A DNA stretch of 64,000 bases from Bacillota bacterium. Its GTDB lineage: Bacteria > Bacillota > Clostridia > Acetivibrionales > DTU013. Shown here piece by piece: positions 1 through 8,524 of this stretch. The DNA lies in the NCBI GenBank assembly GCA_023412915.1, contig JAEZRE010000008.1, positions 6,027 through 70,026 of the forward strand. Reading direction: 5' to 3'. Position 1 is the stretch's first letter; every line of letters starts with the position of its first letter. The position numbers and the translations under genes are program-made. The notes under the pieces were generated by a model. The model saw nothing but the letters and a program-made list of their open reading frames with translations. It made no database searches and had not been told where the DNA came from.

Positions 1-74
1 TAGCAAGCGGAATGGCGCTGTTGCTGGCTGCGGCCGGCTATATCGTCTATACCAGGAAGGATATGCCGGCATAA
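1..74 (+). CDS. C-terminal end of a membrane protein (partial)
   Basis: An open frame runs from the window edge to a TAA at 72-74. The visible 23 residues are a hydrophobic stretch (GMALLLAAAGYIVY) followed by a short basic tail (TRKDMPA), which fits a C-terminal membrane helix with a positive-inside tail. Sortase-anchored proteins and many polytopic membrane proteins end this way, so the family cannot be named. The 5' part lies outside the window. Confidence 0.5.
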   Translation, partial: ASGMALLLAAAGYIVYTRKDMPA

Positions 75-112
75 TGCTAAGCGGCACTATATTAAATATA
101 TTACGGTTTCTG

Positions 113-142
113 AGCCCTGTGTTTATTGACATAGGGCTTTGT
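113..142 (+). terminator. Probable intrinsic terminator of the upstream gene
   Basis: AGCCCTGTG (113-121) pairs with CATAGGGCT (130-138), with one G-U pair, and is followed by a short T-rich tail. It lies 38 bp after the stop codon of the partial membrane protein. Confidence 0.55.
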
Positions 143-319
143 GCTGTTTATCTCCGTAAAAGCATTATCGCCCGGTAGTGGTTTAATATGAATCGAAACC
201 GGGTTAATTATATACAGAATAAGGCATTATTTATGGAAACATGGGTAAAATGCGTACTAAGGATGCTGTGATATAAGCTTGTTTAATTGTTTTAGAATGA
301 AGCTTTAGGAGGGTTTAGT
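143..319 (+). promoter_or_regulatory. araA upstream region with hairpin
   Basis: This non-coding stretch holds a second hairpin, CCCGGT (171-176) with ACCGGG (198-203), whose loop contains GTTT/AAAC that can extend the pairing. A TAGAAT hexamer near 293 could be a -10 for araA but no good -35 is seen at the right distance. The ribosome binding site AGGAGGG (307-313) serves araA. An operator for an AraR-like regulator could lie here but was not recognised. Confidence 0.3.
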
Positions 320-1825
320 GTGAAAGATTTAAAAAACTATGAATTTTGGTTTGTGACGGGAAGCCAGCACCTTTACGGCCCCGAAACTCTTGCGGAAGCG
401 GCTGAACATTCACGGATAATTGCAGAGGCTATGGATAAGGACAGCGCCATTCCCGGCAGGGTTGTTTTCAAGTCAGTAGTGAAAACACCGGACGAAATCA
501 CCCGGCTTTGCGAGGAGGCAAATAACGATGAAAAATGTTCAGGGTTAATCACCTGGATGCACACCTTTTCACCGGCGAAGATGTGGATAATGGGGCTCTC
601 CAACCTGCGCAAGCCTTTATTACATCTACATACCCAATTTAACCGGGATATTCCCTGGAATAGTATCGATATGGACTTCATGAACCTGAACCAATCAGCC
701 CATGGGGATAGGGAATACGGTTACATAGGGGCGCGCTTGCGCCTTGAACGCAAGGTGGTTGCAGGTTATTGGGAAGACCCGGAGGTACGCCGCAGGATAG
801 CTGTCTGGATGCGTGCGGCTATCGGATACCATGAGGGCAGGAAACTCAAAATTGCCCGTTTCGGCGATAATATGAGAGAGGTTGCAGTGACTGAAGGCGA
901 CAAGGTAGAGGCACAGATAAAATTCGGCTGGTCGATAAATGGCTATGGTATAGGAGACCTTGCCGGGCTTGTTGAAGAAGTGACCGACATGGAAGCCAAC
1001 AGGCTTCTTGAAGAATACTCAGAGCAGTATGAAATTGCTGATGAGGCACGTACAGAGGGTCAGGCCCGTGATGCCGTCAGGGTTCAGGCAAAAATCGAGA
1101 TTGCTCTCAAGGCATTTTTGCAGGAGGGAGGTTTCGGGGCTTTTACCACTACCTTTGAGGAACTGCATGGCTTAAGGCAACTCCCGGGACTTGCCGTACA
1201 GCGTCTCATGGAAGCGGGCTACGGCTTTGGAGGCGAAGGGGACTGGAAGACTGCAGCAATGGTCAGGCTCGTGAAGCTGATGGGATCGGGACTCGGTAAG
1301 GGTACTTCATTTATGGAAGATTACACATATCATCTTGAGCCAGGTAACGAAATGGTCCTCGGGGCACATATGCTGGAGGTCTGCCCTACCATAGCTGCCG
1401 GAAAGCCGAGGATCGAGGTTCATCCTCTTGGTATAGGCGGCAAGGCCGATCCTGCCCGTATGGTGTTCAATGCAAGGCAGGGTCAGGCGGTGGCCGCATC
1501 CCTGATAGATATGGGTGATCGGTTTAGGATAATCATCAACTCGCTAGACGCTGTAGAACAAAAAAATGACATGCCGAAGCTTCCTGTGGCAAGGGTGCTT
1601 TGGAAGCCCCAGCCGTCGCTCAAAGATGCTGCCGAAGCATGGATACTTGCCGGAGGGGCCCACCATACCGTGTTTTCTTTCGACATAACCGAAGAGCATA
1701 TTGCTGATTGGGCGGAAATGAGCGGTATAGAGTATCTTCTTATAAACAGGAATACCGATATGAGGAGTTTCAAAAACGAATTGAGATGGAATGATATGAT
1801 CTGGCAGCTAAAGGGAATTCGTTGA
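320..1825 (+). CDS. araA: L-arabinose isomerase
   Basis: Converts L-arabinose to L-ribulose in the cytoplasm, the first step of bacterial arabinose catabolism, with a divalent metal. The 501-residue protein starts with the family signature (EFWFVTGSQHLYG) and has the usual length. The catalytic and metal-binding residues fall at the positions known from the E. coli enzyme: Glu306 (FGGEGDW), Glu333 (FMEDYTY), His350 (GAHMLEV), and a His pair at 448-449. The start is a GTG at 320, six bases after AGGAGGG. No kinase (araB) or epimerase (araD) follows; instead a permease and two glycosidases lie downstream, so the other pathway genes must be elsewhere. Identification is secure. Confidence 0.97.
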   Translation: MKDLKNYEFWFVTGSQHLYGPETLAEAAEHSRIIAEAMDKDSAIPGRVVFKSVVKTPDEITRLCEEANNDEKCSGLITWMHTFSPAKMWIMGLSNLRKPLLHLHTQFNRDIPWNSIDMDFMNLNQSAHGDREYGYIGARLRLERKVVAGYWEDPEVRRRIAVWMRAAIGYHEGRKLKIARFGDNMREVAVTEGDKVEAQIKFGWSINGYGIGDLAGLVEEVTDMEANRLLEEYSEQYEIADEARTEGQARDAVRVQAKIEIALKAFLQEGGFGAFTTTFEELHGLRQLPGLAVQRLMEAGYGFGGEGDWKTAAMVRLVKLMGSGLGKGTSFMEDYTYHLEPGNEMVLGAHMLEVCPTIAAGKPRIEVHPLGIGGKADPARMVFNARQGQAVAASLIDMGDRFRIIINSLDAVEQKNDMPKLPVARVLWKPQPSLKDAAEAWILAGGAHHTVFSFDITEEHIADWAEMSGIEYLLINRNTDMRSFKNELRWNDMIWQLKGIR

Positions 1826-1828
1826 AAA

Positions 1829-1857
1829 TTGACAATTCAACAATGATGTTTTATACT
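1829..1857 (+). promoter_or_regulatory. Strong sigma-A-type promoter before the permease-GH39 pair
   Basis: TTGACA (1829-1834), a 17-bp spacer and TATACT (1852-1857), only four bases after the araA stop codon. It predicts transcription of the permease and GH39 genes independent of araA. Confidence 0.7.
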
Positions 1858-1904
1858 CGACTAAGTAACGCCAATAACGTCAAATGAAGCATGGGTTATA
1901 ATTT

Positions 1905-2798
1905 ATGGGTTATCTGTTACTCTTTATCACATCTCTTTTATGGAGCTTCGTTGGAGTTATGGTGAAATCCGCTTCTTTTATGGTAGACAGCAGTGTTATA
2001 ACTGTAAGTCGCTTTATATTTGGCGTTGTCTTCTTATATATCCTGATGCTCTTTAAAAACGAGAAGAGAATTATATACTGGAAACAGAAATGGATCTGGA
2101 TCGGAGTTCTGGGAAAGTGTTTGAATTATATATTTGAGAATATTGCCATTTCGAACGGCCATGCCTATGGGAATGTGGTGGTTTGCCCGGTACAGACGAT
2201 ATTTATTGCAGTTGTTTCAATACTGTTTTTCAAAGAAGTGCTGCATATCCGCAAGGGCGTAGGAATCTTATTATGTATTACAGGTGTCGTAATCGTGAGT
2301 TTCAGGGGAACTCCGCCTTCTGAATTTTTCAACTCCGGTTGGCTGACGCTGGTATTGTTCATTTTCTCTGCTATTGGAGCAGGAGTCCATCTTTTAAGCC
2401 AGAAAAAGCTGATTGATTCCATGGATCCCGGTAATATGAATTTATCAGTATTCTTGTTCTGCTCAATATTTACCTCGATTCCGCTTCCTTTCACCTTTCA
2501 CCTGACAGGCCGGTTTAGCCTGTGGTCGGTTTTATCCCTGGTCGGCCTCGGATTCATTACAGGGCTAAGTTTTTATTTTAACGCAAAAGCATTGAAGAAG
2601 GTTCCTTTTCTCACTGCTGCGATTATCAGCAATTCCAGCCTGTTGTTTACACTCCTTTGGGCATGGTTGGTTTATGGGGAATCTGTAAATTCTTCTATAC
2701 TAATTGGAGCCGTTCTATTAGTTATTGGAATTATTCTTGCCAATATTCCCGATAAATTGAAATTCAATTTTTGGAGGGTTGACCATGGGAAGAGCTGA
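1905..2798 (+). CDS. EamA/DMT-superfamily permease
   Basis: A 297-residue, strongly hydrophobic protein with about ten predicted membrane helices arranged as two homologous halves, the architecture of EamA drug/metabolite transporters. The first helix (YLLLFITSLLWSFVGVMV) and the tail of short helices near 220-290 fit the family. Substrate cannot be read from sequence. It lies between araA and two glycosidase genes and overlaps the GH39 gene by 14 bp, so a role in moving a sugar or a sugar-derived metabolite is a reasonable inference but is unproven. The ribosome binding site at the chosen ATG is weak (ATGGGTTAT repeats upstream), so translation may be low. Confidence 0.85.
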   Translation: MGYLLLFITSLLWSFVGVMVKSASFMVDSSVITVSRFIFGVVFLYILMLFKNEKRIIYWKQKWIWIGVLGKCLNYIFENIAISNGHAYGNVVVCPVQTIFIAVVSILFFKEVLHIRKGVGILLCITGVVIVSFRGTPPSEFFNSGWLTLVLFIFSAIGAGVHLLSQKKLIDSMDPGNMNLSVFLFCSIFTSIPLPFTFHLTGRFSLWSVLSLVGLGFITGLSFYFNAKALKKVPFLTAAIISNSSLLFTLLWAWLVYGESVNSSILIGAVLLVIGIILANIPDKLKFNFWRVDHGKS

Positions 2799-4443
2799 AA
2801 AAGTTAATATCAGGATTGATGCAGGCTATGCTTCGGGTGAACTGAGGCATGACTGGAGATATATAGGATATGATGAATGTAATTATACCGTTGCCCCGGA
2901 GGGCAGGGAACTGCTGGCGAAATTCGGACGCCTGCAGGATGCCCCATACTACGTTAGGGTACACCATATGCTTTGTACCGGTAATTGCCACGGCACATAC
3001 AAATGGGGCTCCACCAACGCGTATATGGAAGATAGCCAGGGAAAACCGGTACATAACTGGGAAGTTATTGACAAAATACTTGACGCTCTTCTTGAAAACA
3101 ACTGCAAGCCTTTCTTTGAGCTGGGCTTCATGCCTATGGACCTGTTGGACAAATCGTATTTTGAAGGAGCAAACGATTGGGAGATTTTCGGAAGGTACAA
3201 GAATGAAGGATGGGCAATGCCACCTAAGGATTATGATAAGTGGCGAGAGTTGGTATACAGGCTTGTTTGTCATTGCATTGAGCGTTACGGACAAGGTGAA
3301 GTTTTGACATGGTATTGGGAGCTCTGGAATGAACCTGATATTTTTTACTGGAAGGGTACAGTAGAAGAGTATTGCAAACTTTATGATTATACTGAATCTG
3401 CAGTACATGCCGCGCTGCCGGAGGCAAGATTGGGCGGCCCCGCAACAACGGGACCTGTGGAAGGCAAGGATGGTTCGCTGGAATACCTGGAAAGATTCCT
3501 GGATCATTGCAGGAACGGTATCAATGAGGTTACAGGTGCGAAGGGTACACGGCTGGATTATGTAACATTCCATACCAAGGGAGGCGGCTTTCCGTTTAAA
3601 CCTAACGCGCCAAAATCAACTCCTTCTGTAAAAAGCATGGTCATGCAGGTAAGGTTGGGGCTCGAAGCAGTTAAGAAATACAGTTACGCCGGCCTGGAGG
3701 TAGTATTGTCCGAGGCGGATCCTGATGGTTGGGCGGCGGGCGGCAGGTTCGATAACAGGAACATGAACTTTCGTAATACCGAATACTATGCAAGCTTCGT
3801 GGCATCCAGCTATAACAATATTGGAAAGCTTGGTGCGGAGATGGGGATAGATGTGCGTCCGCTTGCATGGGCATTTATGTTCGTGGGTGAAAGATGCTTT
3901 GAAGGGACCCGTACTTTTACTACCCAGGGCATTGATAAGCCTGTATTCAACCTTTTTAAGATGTATTCAAGAATGGGGAGAAATTTAATAAGTTTCAGAT
4001 GTTCCCATAATAACGATTATTTATCGGAGGGGTTGGACCCAAAGATAAGGATAGAGAGTGAATCGGAACCTGAAGTATCCGGTATGGCGTCCATAACGGG
4101 CGATGGAAATATACAGATAATGGTTTACAGCCATCATGACGACTGGGATGTTGAAAAGGAATTCGATATTGAAATCGAAATCGGAAACATACAGAAGGGT
4201 GATTCGTTCAACGTGAAACATTATAGAATAGACAAAAGCCATAGCAATGCCTATACTGAATGGCTCAGGCAGGGCAGCCCGGACTATCCTTCAAAACAGT
4301 CCTATGAACAGATAAAATCCAAAGATGACCTTGAACTTTATAAACCGGAGAAAACTATGACTGTAACAGACGGCAGGATTAAATTGGACTTCAAGTTTCC
4401 TTCCCATGCGATCTCATTGATAGAACTTATACATAAGGCTTGA
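2785..4443 (+). CDS. GH39 family glycoside hydrolase (beta-xylosidase-like)
   Basis: A 552-residue retaining glycosidase of family GH39, which in bacteria mostly contains beta-xylosidases that release xylose from xylo-oligosaccharides. The (beta/alpha)8 barrel carries the acid/base in the WNEP motif (Glu183) and the likely nucleophile Glu310 in VVLSEADPDG; a C-terminal beta domain follows to residue 552. No signal peptide is visible, so it probably acts in the cytoplasm on imported oligosaccharides. The ATG at 2785 lies six bases after GGAGGG; a TTG six bases upstream is too close to the ribosome binding site. The start overlaps the permease gene, suggesting coupling. The exact linkage cleaved is inferred from the family. 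Confidence 0.9.
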   Translation: MGRAEKVNIRIDAGYASGELRHDWRYIGYDECNYTVAPEGRELLAKFGRLQDAPYYVRVHHMLCTGNCHGTYKWGSTNAYMEDSQGKPVHNWEVIDKILDALLENNCKPFFELGFMPMDLLDKSYFEGANDWEIFGRYKNEGWAMPPKDYDKWRELVYRLVCHCIERYGQGEVLTWYWELWNEPDIFYWKGTVEEYCKLYDYTESAVHAALPEARLGGPATTGPVEGKDGSLEYLERFLDHCRNGINEVTGAKGTRLDYVTFHTKGGGFPFKPNAPKSTPSVKSMVMQVRLGLEAVKKYSYAGLEVVLSEADPDGWAAGGRFDNRNMNFRNTEYYASFVASSYNNIGKLGAEMGIDVRPLAWAFMFVGERCFEGTRTFTTQGIDKPVFNLFKMYSRMGRNLISFRCSHNNDYLSEGLDPKIRIESESEPEVSGMASITGDGNIQIMVYSHHDDWDVEKEFDIEIEIGNIQKGDSFNVKHYRIDKSHSNAYTEWLRQGSPDYPSKQSYEQIKSKDDLELYKPEKTMTVTDGRIKLDFKFPSHAISLIELIHKA

Positions 4444-4451
4444 AAGTTTTG

Positions 4452-4481
4452 ATGACATGGTAATTTTCCGTATGATATAAT
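4452..4481 (+). promoter_or_regulatory. Candidate promoter for the GH43 gene
   Basis: ATGACA (4452-4457), an 18-bp spacer and a perfect TATAAT (4476-4481) in the 92-bp gap between the two glycosidase genes. Confidence 0.55.
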
Positions 4482-4535
4482 GACACCGCTGGTCATAATA
4501 ATTTCTACTAGTATACAAAATGGAGAGTGCAGTAT

Positions 4536-5522
4536 ATGGAAAATATTTCGAGACAGAAAGAACCGCTTGTAACCCACATTTACACCGCAGATCCATCTGC
4601 GCATGTGTTTGACGGAAAGATATACATCTATCCGTCACATGACCTTGATCATAATGAACCATCCAATGACAACGGCGACCAGTACAAGATGGAAGATTAC
4701 CACATTCTGTCGATGGACGATCCGAGCGCGCCCTGCATTGACCATGGTGAAGCGCTTCACATGAAAAACGTGCCATGGGTGAGCAAGCAGATGTGGGCTC
4801 CGGACGCCGCATTCAAGAATGGCACATATTACTTGTTTTTCCCGGCAAGAGACAAGGATGGGATCTTTCGCATAGGTGTTGCAACCAGTTCGTGTCCGTA
4901 TGGGCCGTTTACGCCCCAGGATAGATATATAGAAGGCAGCTTCAGCATAGATCCGGCTGTCCTCATGGACGACGACGGCAGGGCTTACATGTATTTCGGC
5001 GGTCTTTGGGGAGGCCAGCTTGAAAAATGGCAGACCGGGAAATTTGAACCCAATCCGACCGGACCCAAACCGACAGAACCCGCTCTTGGACCGAGGGTTG
5101 CAGAATTGGACGAGGAGCTGCTTTCGTTCAAATCGGCTCCACAGGAAGTATCCATCGTCGACGAGGAGGGAAATCCCATCCTGGCTGGTGATGAGGACAG
5201 AAGGTACTTTGAAGGTCCGTGGATGCACAAATATAACGGTTTATATTATCTTTCATACTCGACGGGCACTACCCATTATCTCGTTTATGCCGTGGGAAAA
5301 AGCCCGAAGGGCCCGTTCACTTACAAGGGCAGGATACTGAATCCTGTGCTGGGCTGGACCACACACCATTCGATAGTGCAATTCAGGGACAAATGGTATT
5401 TGTTCTATCATGACTGCTCGCTCTCAGGCGGCGTGAACCACAAACGCTGCGTGAAATTCACGGAATTGAAGTATAACGGCGACGGTACGATCCAGACGAT
5501 CGAACCGTACGATCAAAAGTAA
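4536..5522 (+). CDS. GH43 family glycoside hydrolase (arabinofuranosidase/xylosidase-like)
   Basis: A 328-residue inverting glycosidase with a single five-bladed beta-propeller domain of family GH43. The three catalytic acids are visible: base Asp19 (TADPSAHVF), pKa modulator Asp139 (SIDPAVL) and acid Glu226 (YFEGPW). Family members remove arabinose or xylose side groups and ends from hemicellulose; choosing between these activities needs assays. No signal peptide is seen. The ATG at 4536 lies eight bases after GGAGAG; a GTG nine bases upstream sits inside the ribosome binding site. The gene has its own promoter and ends in a strong terminator. With araA it forms a pentose-release and pentose-use cluster. 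Confidence 0.92.
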   Translation: MENISRQKEPLVTHIYTADPSAHVFDGKIYIYPSHDLDHNEPSNDNGDQYKMEDYHILSMDDPSAPCIDHGEALHMKNVPWVSKQMWAPDAAFKNGTYYLFFPARDKDGIFRIGVATSSCPYGPFTPQDRYIEGSFSIDPAVLMDDDGRAYMYFGGLWGGQLEKWQTGKFEPNPTGPKPTEPALGPRVAELDEELLSFKSAPQEVSIVDEEGNPILAGDEDRRYFEGPWMHKYNGLYYLSYSTGTTHYLVYAVGKSPKGPFTYKGRILNPVLGWTTHHSIVQFRDKWYLFYHDCSLSGGVNHKRCVKFTELKYNGDGTIQTIEPYDQK

Positions 5523-5532
5523 ACAAGGCATC

Positions 5533-5570
5533 AAGACCCGCAGGTCACTCATCTGCGGGTCTTTACGTTT
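5533..5570 (+). terminator. Intrinsic terminator after the GH43 gene
   Basis: AAGACCCGCAG (5533-5543) pairs perfectly with CTGCGGGTCTT (5553-5563), followed by a T-rich tract. Confidence 0.9.
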
Positions 5571-5776
5571 TATACGGTACCTTCCTGAAATATGAGCAAT
5601 TTCGAACCCGATTCGGCTTTAAGTCGAAGAAGCATTATATTACAATTGAATAAGAGCATAATATATTTGCCGGCACCAAGGTTTACACCGGTACAAGTTC
5701 GGACGGCAGCGATGCTCGCGGGAAAGATCAGGCTGTAAATGCATCGGTAAAGATACTTTATAACTGATTTATATAA
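5571..5776 (+). other. Intergenic stretch with a possible gene remnant
   Basis: No intact gene is seen. A short open frame at 5654-5767 translates to 37 residues (ending VNASVKILYN) that read like the end of a secreted or surface protein, but it has a stop directly upstream and no start or ribosome binding site. It may be a decayed gene end. Nothing else was recognised. Confidence 0.25.
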
Positions 5777-5805
5777 TTGATTACTTCTGATTCAGGAGTT
5801 ATAAT
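5777..5805 (+). promoter_or_regulatory. Promoter of the hflX leader
   Basis: TTGATT (5777-5782), a 17-bp spacer and a perfect TATAAT (5800-5805). Transcription would begin near 5812, giving a leader of nearly 290 nt before hflX. Confidence 0.65.
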
Positions 5806-5835
5806 GGAAATACAATAATGGGAGCGGGTGAAACA

Positions 5836-5868
5836 GTGATTTTTGCAAGGATACGTCTCAATGGCTGA
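5836..5868 (+). CDS. Candidate 10-residue leader peptide upstream of hflX
   Basis: GTG start at 5836 preceded by a purine-rich GGAGCGGG (5821-5828), encoding MIFARIRLNG and ending in TGA. It begins about 25 nt after the predicted transcription start and is followed by hairpins and a terminator. The layout resembles leader peptides that sense stalled ribosomes, but no such peptide is known to me with this sequence, so this is inference. Confidence 0.4.
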   Translation: MIFARIRLNG

Positions 5869-5869
5869 T

Positions 5870-6032
5870 TGACGACACAATTTAATAGATAAGGCCGGAG
5901 TCCGAGCATACGGAGTTTGCCGGTAACTTGTCGTATTCCTTGTAATTGAATTCATTCGCTGAACCGCATATTTTATAGAAATGTAAGTACGGATCGCCCT
6001 ATGGGGCAAGACTGTGCTATTTGTGAATATAT
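5870..6032 (+). promoter_or_regulatory. Structured part of the hflX leader
   Basis: ACGACA (5872-5877) can pair with TGTCGT (5933-5938), enclosing a hairpin in which TCCG/CGGA and CCGG/CCGG segments pair (about 5902-5928). A further small hairpin, GCCC with GGGC, lies at 5997-6007. These elements sit between the leader peptide and the terminator hairpin and could give alternative folds. Confidence 0.4.
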
Positions 6033-6075
6033 AAGGGCTGCAGATGGATAGTTGTCATTTGCATCCCTTTTTGTT
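6033..6075 (+). terminator. Terminator/attenuator directly before hflX
   Basis: AAGGGCTGCAGATG (6033-6046) pairs with CATTTGCATCCCTT (6056-6069) with one mismatch and a G-U pair, followed by TTTTTGTTTT. It ends only about 25 nt before the hflX ATG, so it cannot terminate an upstream gene alone; it should condition transcription of hflX itself. Confidence 0.65.
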
Positions 6076-6098
6076 TTGAAGGAAAGGAGCCGTTGCTT

Positions 6099-7367
6099 AT
6101 GGAACAGGAACAAAAACAAAAAGCACTGCTGGTCGGTGTGAATGTAAACCGTCAGCCGTTTTTCAGGGAATCCATGGAGGAATTGAATGAGCTCGCAGCC
6201 GCATGCGAGTTTGAAGTTTCCGGTAGTATCGAGCAAAATCTGAACGCTATCGATAAAGCTCATTACATCGGACCGGGGAAGGTGGAAGAGGTCAAAGCGC
6301 TGGCAGAAGAAACAGGCGCCGAGGTTTTGATATTCGACAATGAATTGTCGCCTTCGCAGCTGCGTAATCTGGAAAAGGCCCTTGATTGCATCATTATGGA
6401 CAGAACCTCCCTTATTCTTGAAATATTCGCGAGGCGCGCAAGGACTCGTGAGGCCAGACTCCAGGTGGAGGTCGCACGGCTTAAGTACATGCTCCCCCGG
6501 CTCATCGGCGCAAATAAAGCGCTCGACCGCCAATATGGCGGAGTCGGCACCATGAACAGAGGAGCGGGAGAAAAGAAGCTCGTGCTGGACCGCAGGAGGA
6601 TAGAAGGCAAAATAACCGAATTGGAAAGGGAGCTCGAGGCCATTGCAAATGAAAGACGGACGCAGCGTAAACAAAGAAACAGGTCGGGGCTGCCGACAGT
6701 CGCTCTTGTAGGGTATACGAACGCGGGCAAGTCGACTCTGATGAACGCCATGGTCGAACTATCCCAGAAGCCCGACAGTAAAAAGGTGTTTGAGAAGGAT
6801 ATGCTGTTTGCCACACTCGAGACCTCAGTAAGGAATATCTCTCTGCCTGACAATAAAGTATTTCTTTTATCGGATACCGTCGGGTTTGTCAGCAAATTGC
6901 CACACGATTTGATCAAGGCATTCCGCTCGACTCTCGAGGAAGTGAAGGAAGCCGATCTGCTGCTGCATGTCGTGGATGCGTCGAACCCTGATTGCGAACG
7001 CCAGAGGGAAGTTGCCGATGAGACGCTTAAACAGATCGGAGCCGGGGACATACCGGTCCTGCATGTATATAACAAAGCCGACCTTACCGGATCGAGGGAG
7101 CCTGTGGCAAGAGACGACAGTATTTATATTTCGGCGCGCGCGAAAGACGGCCTTGAAGACCTGATACGGCTGATAAGCAAAAAGATATTCAGGGAATATG
7201 TCGACTGCAGGATGCTGATTCCGTACGGGCAGGGCGGCATAGTTTCATACTTCAGCGAAAATGCAAGGGTCAGGTCCCTGGATTATAGAAGCAAAGGCGT
7301 ACTGCTCGATATGGAGTGCCGGGAAAGCGATTTAAAAAAGTATGAACAGTTCCTGTACTCAAAATGA
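6099..7367 (+). CDS. hflX: GTPase HflX (ribosome-splitting/rescue)
   Basis: HflX binds the 50S subunit and can split stalled 70S ribosomes under heat or antibiotic stress. This 422-residue protein has the N-terminal HflX domain, a coiled region with the Gly-rich and basic segment (about 140-170) and a Ras-like GTPase domain: G1 GYTNAGKST near residue 204, G3 DTVGF near 257, G4 NKAD near 324. The Gly-rich loop reads GGVGTMNRGAGEKK, slightly unlike the usual GTRGPGE form. The ATG at 6099 has AAAGGAG nine bases upstream; the TTG at 6093 is too close. The gene stands alone between its attenuator-like leader and a bidirectional terminator. Confidence 0.95.
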   Translation: MEQEQKQKALLVGVNVNRQPFFRESMEELNELAAACEFEVSGSIEQNLNAIDKAHYIGPGKVEEVKALAEETGAEVLIFDNELSPSQLRNLEKALDCIIMDRTSLILEIFARRARTREARLQVEVARLKYMLPRLIGANKALDRQYGGVGTMNRGAGEKKLVLDRRRIEGKITELERELEAIANERRTQRKQRNRSGLPTVALVGYTNAGKSTLMNAMVELSQKPDSKKVFEKDMLFATLETSVRNISLPDNKVFLLSDTVGFVSKLPHDLIKAFRSTLEEVKEADLLLHVVDASNPDCERQREVADETLKQIGAGDIPVLHVYNKADLTGSREPVARDDSIYISARAKDGLEDLIRLISKKIFREYVDCRMLIPYGQGGIVSYFSENARVRSLDYRSKGVLLDMECRESDLKKYEQFLYSK

Positions 7368-7396
7368 AAAACCATACTTCGCCGGATTAGCAAATC

Positions 7397-7463
7397 AAAG
7401 CCCTGCCGCTCACGAACCGACCCTGTCTTATTGGCAGGGGCGGTTCATGTGTCGCAGGGCTTT
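7397..7463. terminator. Long bidirectional terminator between hflX and cysK
   Basis: AAAGCCCTGC (7397-7406) pairs with GCAGGGCTTT (7454-7463); inner arms GAACCG/CGGTTC (7414-7419 with 7441-7446) and CCCTG/CAGGG extend the hairpin. A and T tracts on both flanks suit termination of both convergent genes. Confidence 0.85.
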
Positions 7464-7480
7464 GTCATTATCGTTGGCCT

Positions 7481-8383
7481 TCAGATGAGCGAAGTGCTGA
7501 AATACCTTTCCACCCTGTCGGGCAGGATTGTCACGATATGCTTATCGGAGCCGTATTTCTTCGCTGCTTCAACGGACGCCCATACATTTGCTCCTGAGGA
7601 TGTCCCGACAAGTACGCCCTGTATCCCCGCGAGCTCCCTTGCGGTTCGTACCGCATCGTCGTCTGTGACCTCGATGACCTCGTCTATCAGGCTTGTGTCG
7701 AGCACCGGGGGTATAAAGCCGTCGCCGATCCCCTGTATCTTGTGCAGTCCCGGCTCATGGCCAAGCAGTGCCGATACATTCTTGGGTTCGACCGCAACGA
7801 TTTTGGCTTCCGGATTCTTTTCCTTTATAAATCTGCCTACGCCTCCCAGTGTTCCTCCGCTCCCAAGCCCCGAAACGAACACATCCACCTTGCCGGCCGT
7901 CTGTTCCCAAATCTCCCGGGCTGTGGTAAGGTAATGGATCTCAGGGTTATCCGGATTTTCGAACTGCTGGGGTATAAAGATCGCGGGATCGGCCGACTTC
8001 CTTTTTTGCACCTCGGCCACGGACCCTCCGATGCTGTCTTCCGCCTTTGTAAGCACGAGTTCGGCCCCAAGTGCCCTGATGATCTTTTTTCTTTCCTCGC
8101 TCATGTTTTCCGGCATCACTATTATCACCTTATAACCTTTTTGAACGCCGACCAATGCTATCCCGATGCCGGTATTGCCGGACGTGGGCTCCATGATAGT
8201 CATCCCGGGCTTTAGAGCCCCACTGGCCTCAGCCTGTTCAATCATGTATTTGGCTACCCTGTCCTTGATGCTTCCGCCGGGATTAAGAAATTCAGCCTTT
8301 GCATAAATGTTGAGACCCGTCAGCTTCTTCAGACTGACCATGGGTGTATTGCCGATGATATCGAGTACGCTTTCGGTTATCAT
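7481..8383 (-). CDS. cysK: Cysteine synthase (O-acetylserine sulfhydrylase)
   Basis: PLP-dependent enzyme that makes L-cysteine from O-acetyl-L-serine and sulfide. The 300-residue protein shows the PLP lysine in GGSIKDR near residue 40, the substrate-binding loop PTSGNTG near 70, and the Gly-rich phosphate loop GTSSGAN near 264 (GSGGTLGG lies near 176). Length and order match CysK/CysM family enzymes; a cystathionine beta-synthase-like member is less likely because no extra domains are present. The promoter ATGACA-N17-TATATT lies upstream on the same strand. No adjacent cysE is seen. Confidence 0.93.
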   Translation of the reverse strand: MITESVLDIIGNTPMVSLKKLTGLNIYAKAEFLNPGGSIKDRVAKYMIEQAEASGALKPGMTIMEPTSGNTGIGIALVGVQKGYKVIIVMPENMSEERKKIIRALGAELVLTKAEDSIGGSVAEVQKRKSADPAIFIPQQFENPDNPEIHYLTTAREIWEQTAGKVDVFVSGLGSGGTLGGVGRFIKEKNPEAKIVAVEPKNVSALLGHEPGLHKIQGIGDGFIPPVLDTSLIDEVIEVTDDDAVRTARELAGIQGVLVGTSSGANVWASVEAAKKYGSDKHIVTILPDRVERYFSTSLI

Positions 8384-8432
8384 TTTCTAATCCTTTCGTA
8401 AATCCTCAAACTATAGCTTTATTTTAACGTAT

Positions 8433-8461
8433 AATATAATAAATTCCAATTGCTGTGTCAT
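8433..8461 (-). promoter_or_regulatory. Candidate cysK promoter
   Basis: Read on the minus strand: ATGACA (8461-8456), a 17-bp spacer and TATATT (8438-8433), about 50 bp before the cysK start. No S-box or CysR-like site was recognised. Confidence 0.5.
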
Positions 8462-8524
8462 AAAACAAATATACACTTGTGCGACATCAGGGATGAAACG
8501 AAAAAATGAGGAGGAGTATCGGTC

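Noticed and set aside
1829..1857. AATTGACAATTC segment as part of a dispersed repeat like that at 25594
   Set aside because: Too short to tell from chance; it reads better as a promoter -35 region.
5654..5767. Short open frame ending in VNASVKILYN
   Set aside because: No start codon context, an upstream stop, and no recognised family; only kept as a possible remnant in the region note.
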